From positions 1 to 7,108 of the forward strand of contig NZ_JBHULY010000008.1 of assembly GCF_042684665.1 (NCBI RefSeq): a stretch of DNA of 7,108 bases, in the 5' to 3' direction. The notes beneath the pieces were generated by a model. The model had not been told where the DNA came from. It saw nothing but the letters and a program-made list of their open reading frames with translations, and did no database searches. Of this stretch, positions 1 to 6,251 are shown in pieces; the first letter of the stretch is position 1; each line of letters begins with the position of its first letter. The DNA is from Jejuia rubra (GTDB lineage: Bacteria; Bacteroidota; Bacteroidia; Flavobacteriales; Flavobacteriaceae). The translations under genes were made by a program, and so were the position numbers.

Positions 1-63
1 GGGCCCAGGATAATAATATCTCAAATTAACGAAGAAATGATTTGTTTTTTACCTCAGTTCTTT

Positions 64-77
64 GTTGTACACAGTAT
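64..77 (+). repeat. Left arm of a long-distance inverted match
   Basis: GTTGTACACAGTAT pairs with the reverse complement of 7028-7041 at 13 of 14 positions. A few matches of this quality are expected by chance in 7 kb of AT-rich DNA, so the sequence match alone is weak. What makes it notable is that it lies at the outer edge of the gene block at both ends, just outside the direct repeats at 181-216 and 6943-6978. Confidence 0.35.
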
Positions 78-180
78 TTTTAGTTCTAATTTTGTGATTG
101 TCCCTTAAAATCTATTTTAAATTAGACTTTATTATTCTATAATTTTAATTCCGTGTTCTAAAATATTCTTTGATAGTACT

Positions 181-216
181 AAAGTTTTTCAAAAGTTTTC
201 TTGCAGAATGTTTCTT
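181..216 (+). repeat. Left copy of a 36-nt direct repeat flanking the gene block
   Basis: It aligns without gaps to 6943-6978 at 29 of 36 positions, ending in the identical 14-mer GCAGAATGTTTCTT. The similarity continues weakly upstream (164-180). When read in the frame that matches the right copy, the two translations are alike: a Leu/Phe/Lys-rich run ending in the shared tetrapeptide AECF. This suggests two diverged copies of one dispersed element rather than a chance match of T-rich DNA. Function unknown. Confidence 0.55.
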
Positions 217-322
217 TTACTATCTAATGGAATACTCTTTTTGTGTTGGCTTAAGCTGGTGGAGAAAAAGTGTATGGAATGTTAATATAAATTAATTTTT
301 TTTCTAACTTAATTCATTGTTA

Positions 323-2827
323 TTAAAAGAGAAGTCTAATTACAGCATTTGTTGTTAAACCCAGAGAAAATCTTGAAAACTTATTTACTCCATCACTTTC
401 ATTGACCCTGTAAAAGTCATTAATAACATTTTGCTTGTTAGAGATGTTCCAAACTGATGCACCAATTTCTGACCGAAATGTGTTACTTATTTTGAATTTG
501 TAAATAGCTGAAGCATCAATTCTCATATAATCAATTAATCTTTGACCATTACCTTCATCAAAATTTACATCATCATCTACAATCTCATTACCCACTAACG
601 GTATAGTAGTTGGGTTTCCTGTTCGGTAATTTAATCCTGCTGAGACATTCCAAGATTTATGACTAAACGTTGTACCCAAAGTTACAGAATGTGTTATATC
701 AAAGTTGCTCGGAAACTTAATATCTTCAAGAGCTTCAAATGAGTAAATATTATCCATATAAGAATAGCTTAACCAACTATTGAAGTTACCAAAAGTTTTT
801 CGGCAGAGAAACTCAAATCCATAAACATCATAACTTCCTTTTTCTTTTGCAAACTCGTATTTAGTGGTAAAGCTCTGACTTTGGGTGGTTATTCCATCAA
901 CTGTTTTGTAATAGCCTTTGGCATCTAAAAGCCAACCGTTATTCTTATAAAGTATTCCAAATGAAGCTTGTTTACTTTGTAACACAGGAATACTATCGTT
1001 ATCAGTTAACTGCCATCGTCTCTTTTCAATTCCTAAAAAGTCATTTTGAAAATTGACGATTTGTGAAGTGCTTTGGTGTTTAAATTCTCCTTGTGCCTCA
1101 ATTTCAAAATGTTCTCCTATTGATTTTCTAACGCTTAATCTAGGTTCAACTATCAATTTTTCAAAACGAGTTAGATAGTTCGCTCTTACACCACCTCTAA
1201 CTGAAAAGTCATTATTTGGACTTTTATACAAAGCTTGACCGAAGACTGCATGTTCTCTCAATATTTCTTCATCACGTCTCACAAAACGTGGTAAATCAAT
1301 ATCGTTTAAATTAATAACTTCTGTTTCTGTAAATTGATAGCCAAGATTAAAACGCCATCTATTTTCCTCATATAAGTTATTCAATTGAACACTTGTTTCA
1401 GAAACAATGTTTTCTTGTAACTGAAGCTGATTATTTAAAACATCTGCGTTAAGAGCTTCGAGCTTATACTCATTATCATAGATGTTAATGGTTGAGGACA
1501 ACTTTTCATTCCATTGTCTTTTATAGTTTAGTCCAATAGCAAGAGTATTTTGAGAAATACCGCTTCTTCTTGATTGTGAAATTCCATTAACGTCGGCAGT
1601 TTCGTTAAAGCCTAAATCGTTGTTAATCAAAATAAAGTTTAGCCTTAAAAAATCTTTGTCTGTTGGCTGATATAACCATCTAAAAGAGGCATCATAAAAA
1701 TCAAACTCTTGGTTAGAATTAGTAACGTTGGAAACATTATTGTCTGCTTCCGTTTCTTGAATTACTCTTTCAAAATAGACATCGTAAGTTGGTGTTCTGA
1801 CAAAATCATCTAATGACTTTCTTGAAGCTATTTGCAATGATGATTTATTTCCTATTGGTATGTTTAAAAATAACTCCGCATTTAAGAAGTTAAGTCCAAA
1901 AACACCATTAAATTTTGAATCAATTTGTTTGCCTGTTTGCATGTGAATTGTTCCTGAAACACCATCTGTCAATGCTACATCCGAACCATTATTAATTACA
2001 TTAGCAGTTTGTGTTATAAGAGGGTTAAAACTTGATATGAGACCAAAGAAGTGTCCTGTTTGATACATTTTTATATCATCCCAAAGCATTAAATTCTGGT
2101 CATTAGAGCCTCCTCGAATATTGATGTTTGAAACCGTTTCATCAACACTCAAAACACTAGGTAGTGCTTGAACAGTTTGCAAAACATCAGACTCAATAAG
2201 GCCAGGTAACAGACTAAACTTTTTATAATCAATGGATGTTGTCCAGTCTTGTCTTTTGTCAATTCCACGAACCAAATACGTTTCAATAAGTACAGGTGCT
2301 ATGACCTCTTGTTGAGCAAACATTACTACCGTTGAACAGGCTTCTAAATTGAAGTATTTTAATTGACGTTCTATGGTTTTGAATCCAATATGCCTAATGG
2401 TCAATACTTCATTTAAAGATTTGAGTTCAATTTCAAAATAACCCTTATCATCAGTTACAGCATAAGCAAACTTATTGATTACCGTTGCTGAAACGAGTGG
2501 ACTTTGTGATTCAGAATCTATAATATAACCACATAACTGAATCGCTTTAGAAATAGTATATACTATATTACTGACCCTCTCAAAGACTAGGTTAGTTTGA
2601 TTTTCAAGACTCTTAATTTTAGCTGATAGTTTTAAATCCTTTGGTATAGGTTCTACAACAATATCTTTTAGAAGACTACTTTCATAATTAAAAGTGATTG
2701 AGTGTGCTTGTGAAATTTCTTCAAGAACTTTAGAAATAGGTACGCCCTGTTCAGAATTTTGTCCTAATATTTGATATAGTGGAAAGACACTTAATAACAG
2801 AAATATGTAAAATCTAGTTCTCCCCAT
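323..2827 (-). CDS. TonB-dependent outer-membrane receptor with N-terminal STN signalling domain
   Basis: An 834-residue outer-membrane receptor expected to import a ligand with TonB energy and to report its occupancy to the periplasmic FecR encoded upstream. Visible parts in order: a signal peptide (about 1-22, hydrophobic FYIFLLLS core); an STN (secretin/TonB short N-terminal) domain at about 27-93; a carboxypeptidase-regulatory-like beta domain at about 96-170 (GYIIDSES start, then VTDDKGYFEI); a plug at about 200-298 with the NINIRGGSNDQN signature; then a beta-barrel to the C-terminus, which ends in the aromatic residue usual for outer-membrane barrels (RLLF). A stretch around 181-189 (IETYLVRGI) could be the TonB box, but this is tentative. 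The ATG start overlaps the fecR end by 14 nt, which suggests translational coupling. There is no SusD-type gene beside it, so it is closer to FecA-style signalling receptors than to a SusC/SusD pair. The substrate cannot be told from sequence. Confidence 0.93.
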   Translation of the reverse strand: MGRTRFYIFLLLSVFPLYQILGQNSEQGVPISKVLEEISQAHSITFNYESSLLKDIVVEPIPKDLKLSAKIKSLENQTNLVFERVSNIVYTISKAIQLCGYIIDSESQSPLVSATVINKFAYAVTDDKGYFEIELKSLNEVLTIRHIGFKTIERQLKYFNLEACSTVVMFAQQEVIAPVLIETYLVRGIDKRQDWTTSIDYKKFSLLPGLIESDVLQTVQALPSVLSVDETVSNINIRGGSNDQNLMLWDDIKMYQTGHFFGLISSFNPLITQTANVINNGSDVALTDGVSGTIHMQTGKQIDSKFNGVFGLNFLNAELFLNIPIGNKSSLQIASRKSLDDFVRTPTYDVYFERVIQETEADNNVSNVTNSNQEFDFYDASFRWLYQPTDKDFLRLNFILINNDLGFNETADVNGISQSRRSGISQNTLAIGLNYKRQWNEKLSSTINIYDNEYKLEALNADVLNNQLQLQENIVSETSVQLNNLYEENRWRFNLGYQFTETEVINLNDIDLPRFVRRDEEILREHAVFGQALYKSPNNDFSVRGGVRANYLTRFEKLIVEPRLSVRKSIGEHFEIEAQGEFKHQSTSQIVNFQNDFLGIEKRRWQLTDNDSIPVLQSKQASFGILYKNNGWLLDAKGYYKTVDGITTQSQSFTTKYEFAKEKGSYDVYGFEFLCRKTFGNFNSWLSYSYMDNIYSFEALEDIKFPSNFDITHSVTLGTTFSHKSWNVSAGLNYRTGNPTTIPLVGNEIVDDDVNFDEGNGQRLIDYMRIDASAIYKFKISNTFRSEIGASVWNISNKQNVINDFYRVNESDGVNKFSRFSLGLTTNAVIRLLF

Positions 2828-3713
2828 TCGTGATAATGACCTTGTTTGAGTCGATTATATAGGTCAAATTAAAGGGCTTAGAGATTGATTTTAGGGCGTT
2901 TTCAAGATTATCATGTTCAAAAGCACCTGTAAACTGAATATTCAAATCAGATGGATGCTGAACTTTAATATTATACTGTTTTTCGAGTTCTATGATAACA
3001 TCTTCAAATGAAGCGTTTTCAAAAACACTCATGTTTTTTAACCAATGTGGCTCTGCTATTGTAATTTTAGATTTAGAACCTTTTCCTGATGATAAGATAA
3101 ACTCTGTTCCAGCAGGTAACTTAACATTCTCATCATCAAATGCAACTTGCACCAAACCTTCATAACATGAGACTTTAAAAATACTATCTCTCGACATTAC
3201 ATTAAATTCTGTACCAAGAACGCTTACTGTACCAAAAGGCGTATTAACATCAAATCGTTTTCCTTTTTCTACATCGAAAAAAGCTTCTCCAGTTAAATCC
3301 AATGATCTATTAGAATTCCATTTGGAATTATTGTATTGTAGCTCGGATAGTTCGTTGAGATTAACAATTGAGTTGTCAGGCAAGGTAATGACTTCATTTT
3401 GGGCTAAAGTGGTCTGAAAAGAGCTGATTTGGTCTTTATTTAAAAATGTAAAGAGTGCAAAACCAACAATAAAAATTGCAGCTATACTAGATACAACTTT
3501 TACCCAATTGATAGAATTATTGCTTTTGGAAACTAGTTTCTCATCTAATGCATCAAAAGATTCAACTTTGGCATTTGTGTTACCATTGAACCTTTGAGCT
3601 TCTTCAGTAATTTCCTTATAAAGGTCAGCATCTTCTAACGCATTGAAAGCCTTTGACTCTTGCTCTGTAAGGTCATTATTTAACCATTTTATTACTAATT
3701 GCTCTTTGTCCAT
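2814..3713 (-). CDS. FecR-family anti-sigma factor, inner-membrane, with DUF4974-like C-terminus
   Basis: A 299-residue single-pass inner-membrane regulator that should hold the neighbouring ECF sigma factor inactive and release it when the receptor signals. Residues 1-69 form the short cytoplasmic sigma-binding part (starts MDKEQLVIKWLNNDLTEQE). Residues 71-91 are a clear transmembrane helix (VVSSIAAIFIVGFALFTFL). Residues about 105-200 are the periplasmic FecR domain, with the family hallmarks LPDNSIVNLNELS, LTGEAFFDV and FGTVSVLGTEFNV. Residues about 229-296 match the DUF4974 region, an STN-like fold commonly found at the end of Bacteroidota FecR proteins. Length is typical. The ATG is 49 nt past the sigma stop codon, and that gap contains a promoter-like element of its own (3726-3760). 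The TAG stop lies inside the receptor gene. Confidence 0.95.
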   Translation of the reverse strand: MDKEQLVIKWLNNDLTEQESKAFNALEDADLYKEITEEAQRFNGNTNAKVESFDALDEKLVSKSNNSINWVKVVSSIAAIFIVGFALFTFLNKDQISSFQTTLAQNEVITLPDNSIVNLNELSELQYNNSKWNSNRSLDLTGEAFFDVEKGKRFDVNTPFGTVSVLGTEFNVMSRDSIFKVSCYEGLVQVAFDDENVKLPAGTEFILSSGKGSKSKITIAEPHWLKNMSVFENASFEDVIIELEKQYNIKVQHPSDLNIQFTGAFEHDNLENALKSISKPFNLTYIIDSNKVIITNGEN

Positions 3714-3725
3714 AACGTGCTGTTA

Positions 3726-3760
3726 TATTTTTAAAACAACTCAAAATATAATTGTCCCAA
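3726..3760 (-). promoter_or_regulatory. Candidate ECF-sigma promoter for fecR and the receptor gene
   Basis: On the minus strand the element reads TTGGGACA (3760-3753), a 12-nt spacer, then GTTGTTTTAA (3740-3731) and AATA (3729-3726). The same two blocks with exactly the same spacing occur on the plus strand upstream of the lipoprotein gene at 4437, while the spacers agree at only 5 of 12 positions. Two conserved blocks around a variable spacer of fixed length is how an ECF-type -35/-10 promoter looks, and GGGAC resembles the GGAAC core common in ECF -35 elements. The element begins 2 nt past the sigma stop codon. A start of transcription near 3721-3724 would leave a leader of only about 10 nt before the fecR ATG. 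The assignment to this sigma factor is inference. Confidence 0.62.
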
Positions 3761-3762
3761 AA

Positions 3763-4287
3763 TTATTTTCGATTTAGTTCTTCAAGCTCTGCTTTAAGTT
3801 TGTTTAAAGCACCATATATTCTATGTTCGGCTACTTTTTTGGTAATGCCTAAAATTTCAGCTACTTCTTTGTGAGTTTTACCATCTACCTTGTTTAATAG
3901 GAAAGCAACTCGTTCCTCTTCATTTAAACCTGACAATGCACGTTCAAACCGCTTTAAAAACTCTTTCTTCCGTAGAACAAATTCAGGGGATTCATTTGTG
4001 TAATCTTTTGGTTTTACTTGCTGATACTTCAATACTACTTTTTGATGTTTTACTTCGTTGAGCATCATATTGTTTGCTGTGGTATATAAATACGATTTAA
4101 CGGCTTCTGGCTTAATTTTGGAACAGTTCTCCCACAGCTTAATAAATGCCTCTTGTACCTTATCAGAAGGGTTTAGAAGTTCTCCATACTTATAAAATAA
4201 AATATTGCTCAATGACTGTGCATATTTCTCATAAAGCTTAGAAAAGCGGATTTTATCACATATATCTTGGTGCAATGATTTTGGCAA
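3763..4287 (-). CDS. ECF-family RNA polymerase sigma factor (sigma-70 family, regions 2 and 4 only)
   Basis: A 174-residue alternative sigma factor expected to direct RNA polymerase to genes of its surface-signalling regulon. Region 2 spans about 14-85, with DKVQEAFIKLWEN as the core-binding/-10 recognition part and YLYTTANNMMLNEVKH after it. Region 4 spans about 108-168, with a helix-turn-helix at THKEVAEILGITKKVAEHRI. There is no region 1 or 3, as is usual for ECF factors. The start is TTG: no ATG lies in the open frame upstream, which stays open to 4375, and the first internal in-frame ATG comes only in region 2. The residues after this TTG (PKSLH) look like the normal N-terminus of flavobacterial homologues, as I remember them. 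A second TTG four codons on is possible. The gene leads the sigma-fecR-receptor operon and is divergent from the lipoprotein genes. No copy of the putative ECF promoter precedes it, so it is probably not autoregulated through that motif. Confidence 0.94.
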   Translation of the reverse strand: MPKSLHQDICDKIRFSKLYEKYAQSLSNILFYKYGELLNPSDKVQEAFIKLWENCSKIKPEAVKSYLYTTANNMMLNEVKHQKVVLKYQQVKPKDYTNESPEFVLRKKEFLKRFERALSGLNEEERVAFLLNKVDGKTHKEVAEILGITKKVAEHRIYGALNKLKAELEELNRK

Positions 4288-4345
4288 GGAAAAACGTTTT
4301 TTGATTTTAAAAATGAAAGATAAATAAAAAAAAATGTATTTTTTC

Positions 4346-4380
4346 TTGGGACATTTTTTTAATCGGTTGTTTTAAGAATA
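4346..4380 (+). promoter_or_regulatory. Candidate ECF-sigma promoter for the lipoprotein genes
   Basis: TTGGGACA (4346-4353), a 12-nt spacer, GTTGTTTTAA (4366-4375) and AATA (4377-4380) repeat the element found before fecR, with identical spacing. Predicted transcription would start near 4382-4386, giving a leader of about 50-55 nt before the ATG at 4437. The element lies in the 149-nt region shared with the divergent sigma gene, but only the plus-strand orientation reproduces the full two-block pattern. I infer that the sigma factor encoded at 3763-4287 uses it. Confidence 0.62.
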
Positions 4381-4436
4381 AAGAGCCTTAACAAGGGCAA
4401 ATCAAAAAACGAACTCGATTAATTAAAACATTTATT

Positions 4437-6221
4437 ATGAAAACATTAAAACCAATCTTATTACTAGTTCTTGGTGTCCTTTTCACAATGACATCTTGTA
4501 GAACTGAAGACGATTTAGCGATTGACCCTCCTACTGAAGAAACAATCGAAGCAAATTCTATGGTAGCCAATTTAATGAGTAGAACTGCCTCTAATGATGG
4601 TTCTAGCGATAACATTATAGACAATGCTAGTTGTTTAAGTGTTCAACTTCCAGTTACAGTTACGGTCAACGGTATTGAACTAACCATTAATGATGAGGAT
4701 GGTTATCAGGATATTGAGGATATTATCGATTTGTTTGATGATGACATTGATTCTGTTGTTATCTCTTATCCAATAACAGTAATATTAATAGATTATTCAA
4801 CTGTTGTTGTCAATTCAGATTCTGAATTAGCGGCACTAACAGCGAATTGTGTAGGCGAAAACGAAGATGATGATGATATAGAGTGTATTGACTTCCAGTA
4901 CCCAATTACGGCATCTGTTTTTGATGAGAACAATGATTTAATCAATACCATTACTATCAACAATGATAATGATATGTATGATTTCATTGATGATTTAGAT
5001 GAATTTGCAGCCGTAACCATTAACTTCCCAATTACCGTAATTTTTCCAGATGGCTCTACACAAACTATAAATTCTATACAAGAGCTAGAGGATGCTATTG
5101 AGATGGCAGATGATACTTGTGATGAAGACGATGACAATGATTTTGATGATGATGATTGTGATAACTGTACAACCAGTGACCTTGAAACCGTTTTTGCGGA
5201 TTGTTCTGAATGGACAGTTGATAAACTGGAGCGAAACGATAACGACCTTGAAGATAACTATGTAGGCTATGTATTTGAGTTTAATAGTGATGGAACGATT
5301 CTAGTGACTCAAGGGTCTAATACATTCAATGGGACTTGGGAAGCTTCAGGTTCAGGCAATAATATATCAGTTGTAATTAATGTTACTGGACTGCCAGACT
5401 TTAACGATACTTGGAACTTACACGAAATTGAACAAGATGATGACGAAGTTGATGTTGATTTAAGGTTAGGAGACGATAGATTGCGATTTGAGAGTGATTG
5501 TCAATCTGGTGGAAACATAGATGATACAGCATTAGTAAATGCTCTTACAAGTGGCGATTGGTATGTAACTTACTTTTTTGACGATACAGATGAGACCGCA
5601 GACTTTGCAGATTATGTGTTCAATTTTGCATCTGACAATACAGCAACAGCATCAGATATGAGTGGGACTACTAATGGTTCATGGTCAACAACGTCAGGAG
5701 ACGATACAGAACTTGGATTAAACTTGAACTTTGGTACTGGGATTCCGTTAGACGAGTTAGCAGACGATTGGGATGTTCTTGAAGTTACTAATGATATTAT
5801 AAGACTTAAAGATGTTAGTGGAGGAGATGGTTCTGAAGATTTTTTAACTTTTGAACGTGAGCCTTTTGATGGTGGAAATGGCAATGATGATTTGGAATCT
5901 ATCCTAACTGATGGGTTGTGGATTGTAGCCTCCTATACTGAAGATGCAGATGACCAAACTTCTGATTATGCAGGTTATGAATTAGATTTCAATATAGATG
6001 GAACTGTTTCAGCTTCAAATGGCTCTAACACCAACAATGGAACATGGTCAGTATTTAGTTCTGGTAATCAAATGACTTTAAATTTTGGAACGGATATGCC
6101 TTTTGAGGAATTTAACGATGATGATTGGGATGTAATTTCCGTAACTAGCACAGAAGTCGTTATACAAGATGTTAGCGGAGGTGGAGGAGGAACTGATACC
6201 CTTACACTTCAAAAACTTTAA
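4437..6221 (+). CDS. Large acidic surface lipoprotein with P-[IV]-T units and three GxW-type domains
   Basis: A 594-residue protein with a lipoprotein signal peptide (LLVLGVLFTMTS then Cys21). The sequence after the Cys (RTEDDLAID) is acidic, as in Bacteroidota lipoproteins sent to the cell surface. Residues 66-228 hold four related units, each opening with [LYF]-P-[IV]-T (Pro at 72, 112, 156, 198), bounded by Cys pairs 66/138 and 150/228. An Asp-rich linker follows at 229-240, with Cys 241, 244 and 256. Residues about 248-594 are three copies of one domain (248-355, 362-474, 484-594). Each has a Trp-containing start, a 'YxxxFxxDGT' strand, 'GTW' in the middle and, in copies 2 and 3, 'DDWDV...DVSGG' near the end. 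The GxW start and all-beta look suggest a lipocalin-like barrel, but this is inference. The Asp content suggests calcium binding. There is no enzyme motif. Its position opposite a receptor operon and its shared promoter suggest a ligand-capture or receptor-partner role. Exact function unknown. Confidence 0.9.
   Translation: MKTLKPILLLVLGVLFTMTSCRTEDDLAIDPPTEETIEANSMVANLMSRTASNDGSSDNIIDNASCLSVQLPVTVTVNGIELTINDEDGYQDIEDIIDLFDDDIDSVVISYPITVILIDYSTVVVNSDSELAALTANCVGENEDDDDIECIDFQYPITASVFDENNDLINTITINNDNDMYDFIDDLDEFAAVTINFPITVIFPDGSTQTINSIQELEDAIEMADDTCDEDDDNDFDDDDCDNCTTSDLETVFADCSEWTVDKLERNDNDLEDNYVGYVFEFNSDGTILVTQGSNTFNGTWEASGSGNNISVVINVTGLPDFNDTWNLHEIEQDDDEVDVDLRLGDDRLRFESDCQSGGNIDDTALVNALTSGDWYVTYFFDDTDETADFADYVFNFASDNTATASDMSGTTNGSWSTTSGDDTELGLNLNFGTGIPLDELADDWDVLEVTNDIIRLKDVSGGDGSEDFLTFEREPFDGGNGNDDLESILTDGLWIVASYTEDADDQTSDYAGYELDFNIDGTVSASNGSNTNNGTWSVFSSGNQMTLNFGTDMPFEEFNDDDWDVISVTSTEVVIQDVSGGGGGTDTLTLQKL
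4632..5120 (+). repeat. Four tandem 'P-[IV]-T' units encoded in the large lipoprotein
   Basis: Residues 66-228 repeat at two levels. Two blocks (66-138 and 150-228) each begin and end with Cys. Each block splits into two halves that open with [LYF]-P-[IV]-T at residues 71-74, 111-114, 155-158 and 197-200, spaced 40, 44 and 42 residues apart. The halves continue with T-[IV]-N or V-[VI]-N and a helical 'ELxxA/DI' stretch. The DNA copies have diverged, so the duplication is old. I cannot name this domain family with certainty. Confidence 0.7.
5178..6218 (+). repeat. Three tandem copies of a ~105-110-residue GxW-type domain
   Basis: The copies are encoded at about 5178-5501, 5520-5858 and 5886-6218. 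Shared landmarks: SEW/GDW/GLW near the start, YVGYVF/FADYVF/YAGYEL before an 'F-N/D-F' strand, the 'SDGT/SDNT/IDGT' turn, 'GTW/GSW/GTW', then 'DxW-[ND]-[LV]'. Copies 2 and 3 are closest to each other and keep the 'DVSGG' end; copy 1 has lost it and the glycine of GxW. A fourth copy forms the whole of the next gene (6363-6734), most similar to copies 2 and 3. Confidence 0.8.
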
Positions 6222-6251
6222 AAAATTAAAACTTATATAAATCAAAGAATT

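Larger units (their letters stand above)
1..322. other. Left flank without a convincing gene; repeat-bearing intergenic DNA
   Basis: No reading frame here has both a start and family-like content. Frame 1 is open from the window edge to a TAA at 106-108 and frame 3 from position 3 to a TAA at 27-29, so the 3' end of a gene lying to the left is possible but not shown. The stretch holds one arm of an inverted match (64-77), one copy of a 36-nt direct repeat (181-216) and an 8-nt palindrome GCTTAAGC (249-256). It lies downstream of the receptor gene, which ends at 323, yet I see no stem followed by a T-run on the minus strand, so how that operon terminates is not visible. Confidence 0.6.

Noticed and set aside
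98..104. A further GGGACA on the minus strand as a third promoter copy
   Set aside because: The bases before it differ from the motif and no GTTGTTTTAA-like block follows at 12 nt.
1..108. Open frame running in from the left edge
   Set aside because: Only 35 codons, with hydrophobic, unfamiliar content, and other frames also run in from the edge; it cannot be told from chance.
323..2827. SusC-type polysaccharide uptake receptor
   Set aside because: No SusD-like gene is adjacent and the architecture with STN plus FecR/ECF genes indicates a signalling receptor; glycan uptake is not supported by anything in the window.
4311..4340. Housekeeping Bacteroidota promoter (TAnnTTTG) for the sigma gene
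   Set aside because: A TATCTTTC stretch is present on the minus strand, but no TTG block is found about 20 nt upstream, so it is too weak to annotate.
4388..4624. Minus-strand open frame opposite the start of the large lipoprotein
   Set aside because: It overlaps a lipoprotein gene with a clear signal peptide and shows no domain; it is a shadow frame.
4793..5137. Minus-strand Ser-rich open frame
   Set aside because: It is the antisense of GAT/Asp codons (ATC/TCA giving Ile/Ser), hence the Ser-rich composition; no start or family support.
5612..5884. Minus-strand open frame opposite GxW copy 2
   Set aside because: Low-complexity Ser/Pro translation of the antisense strand of a supported gene.
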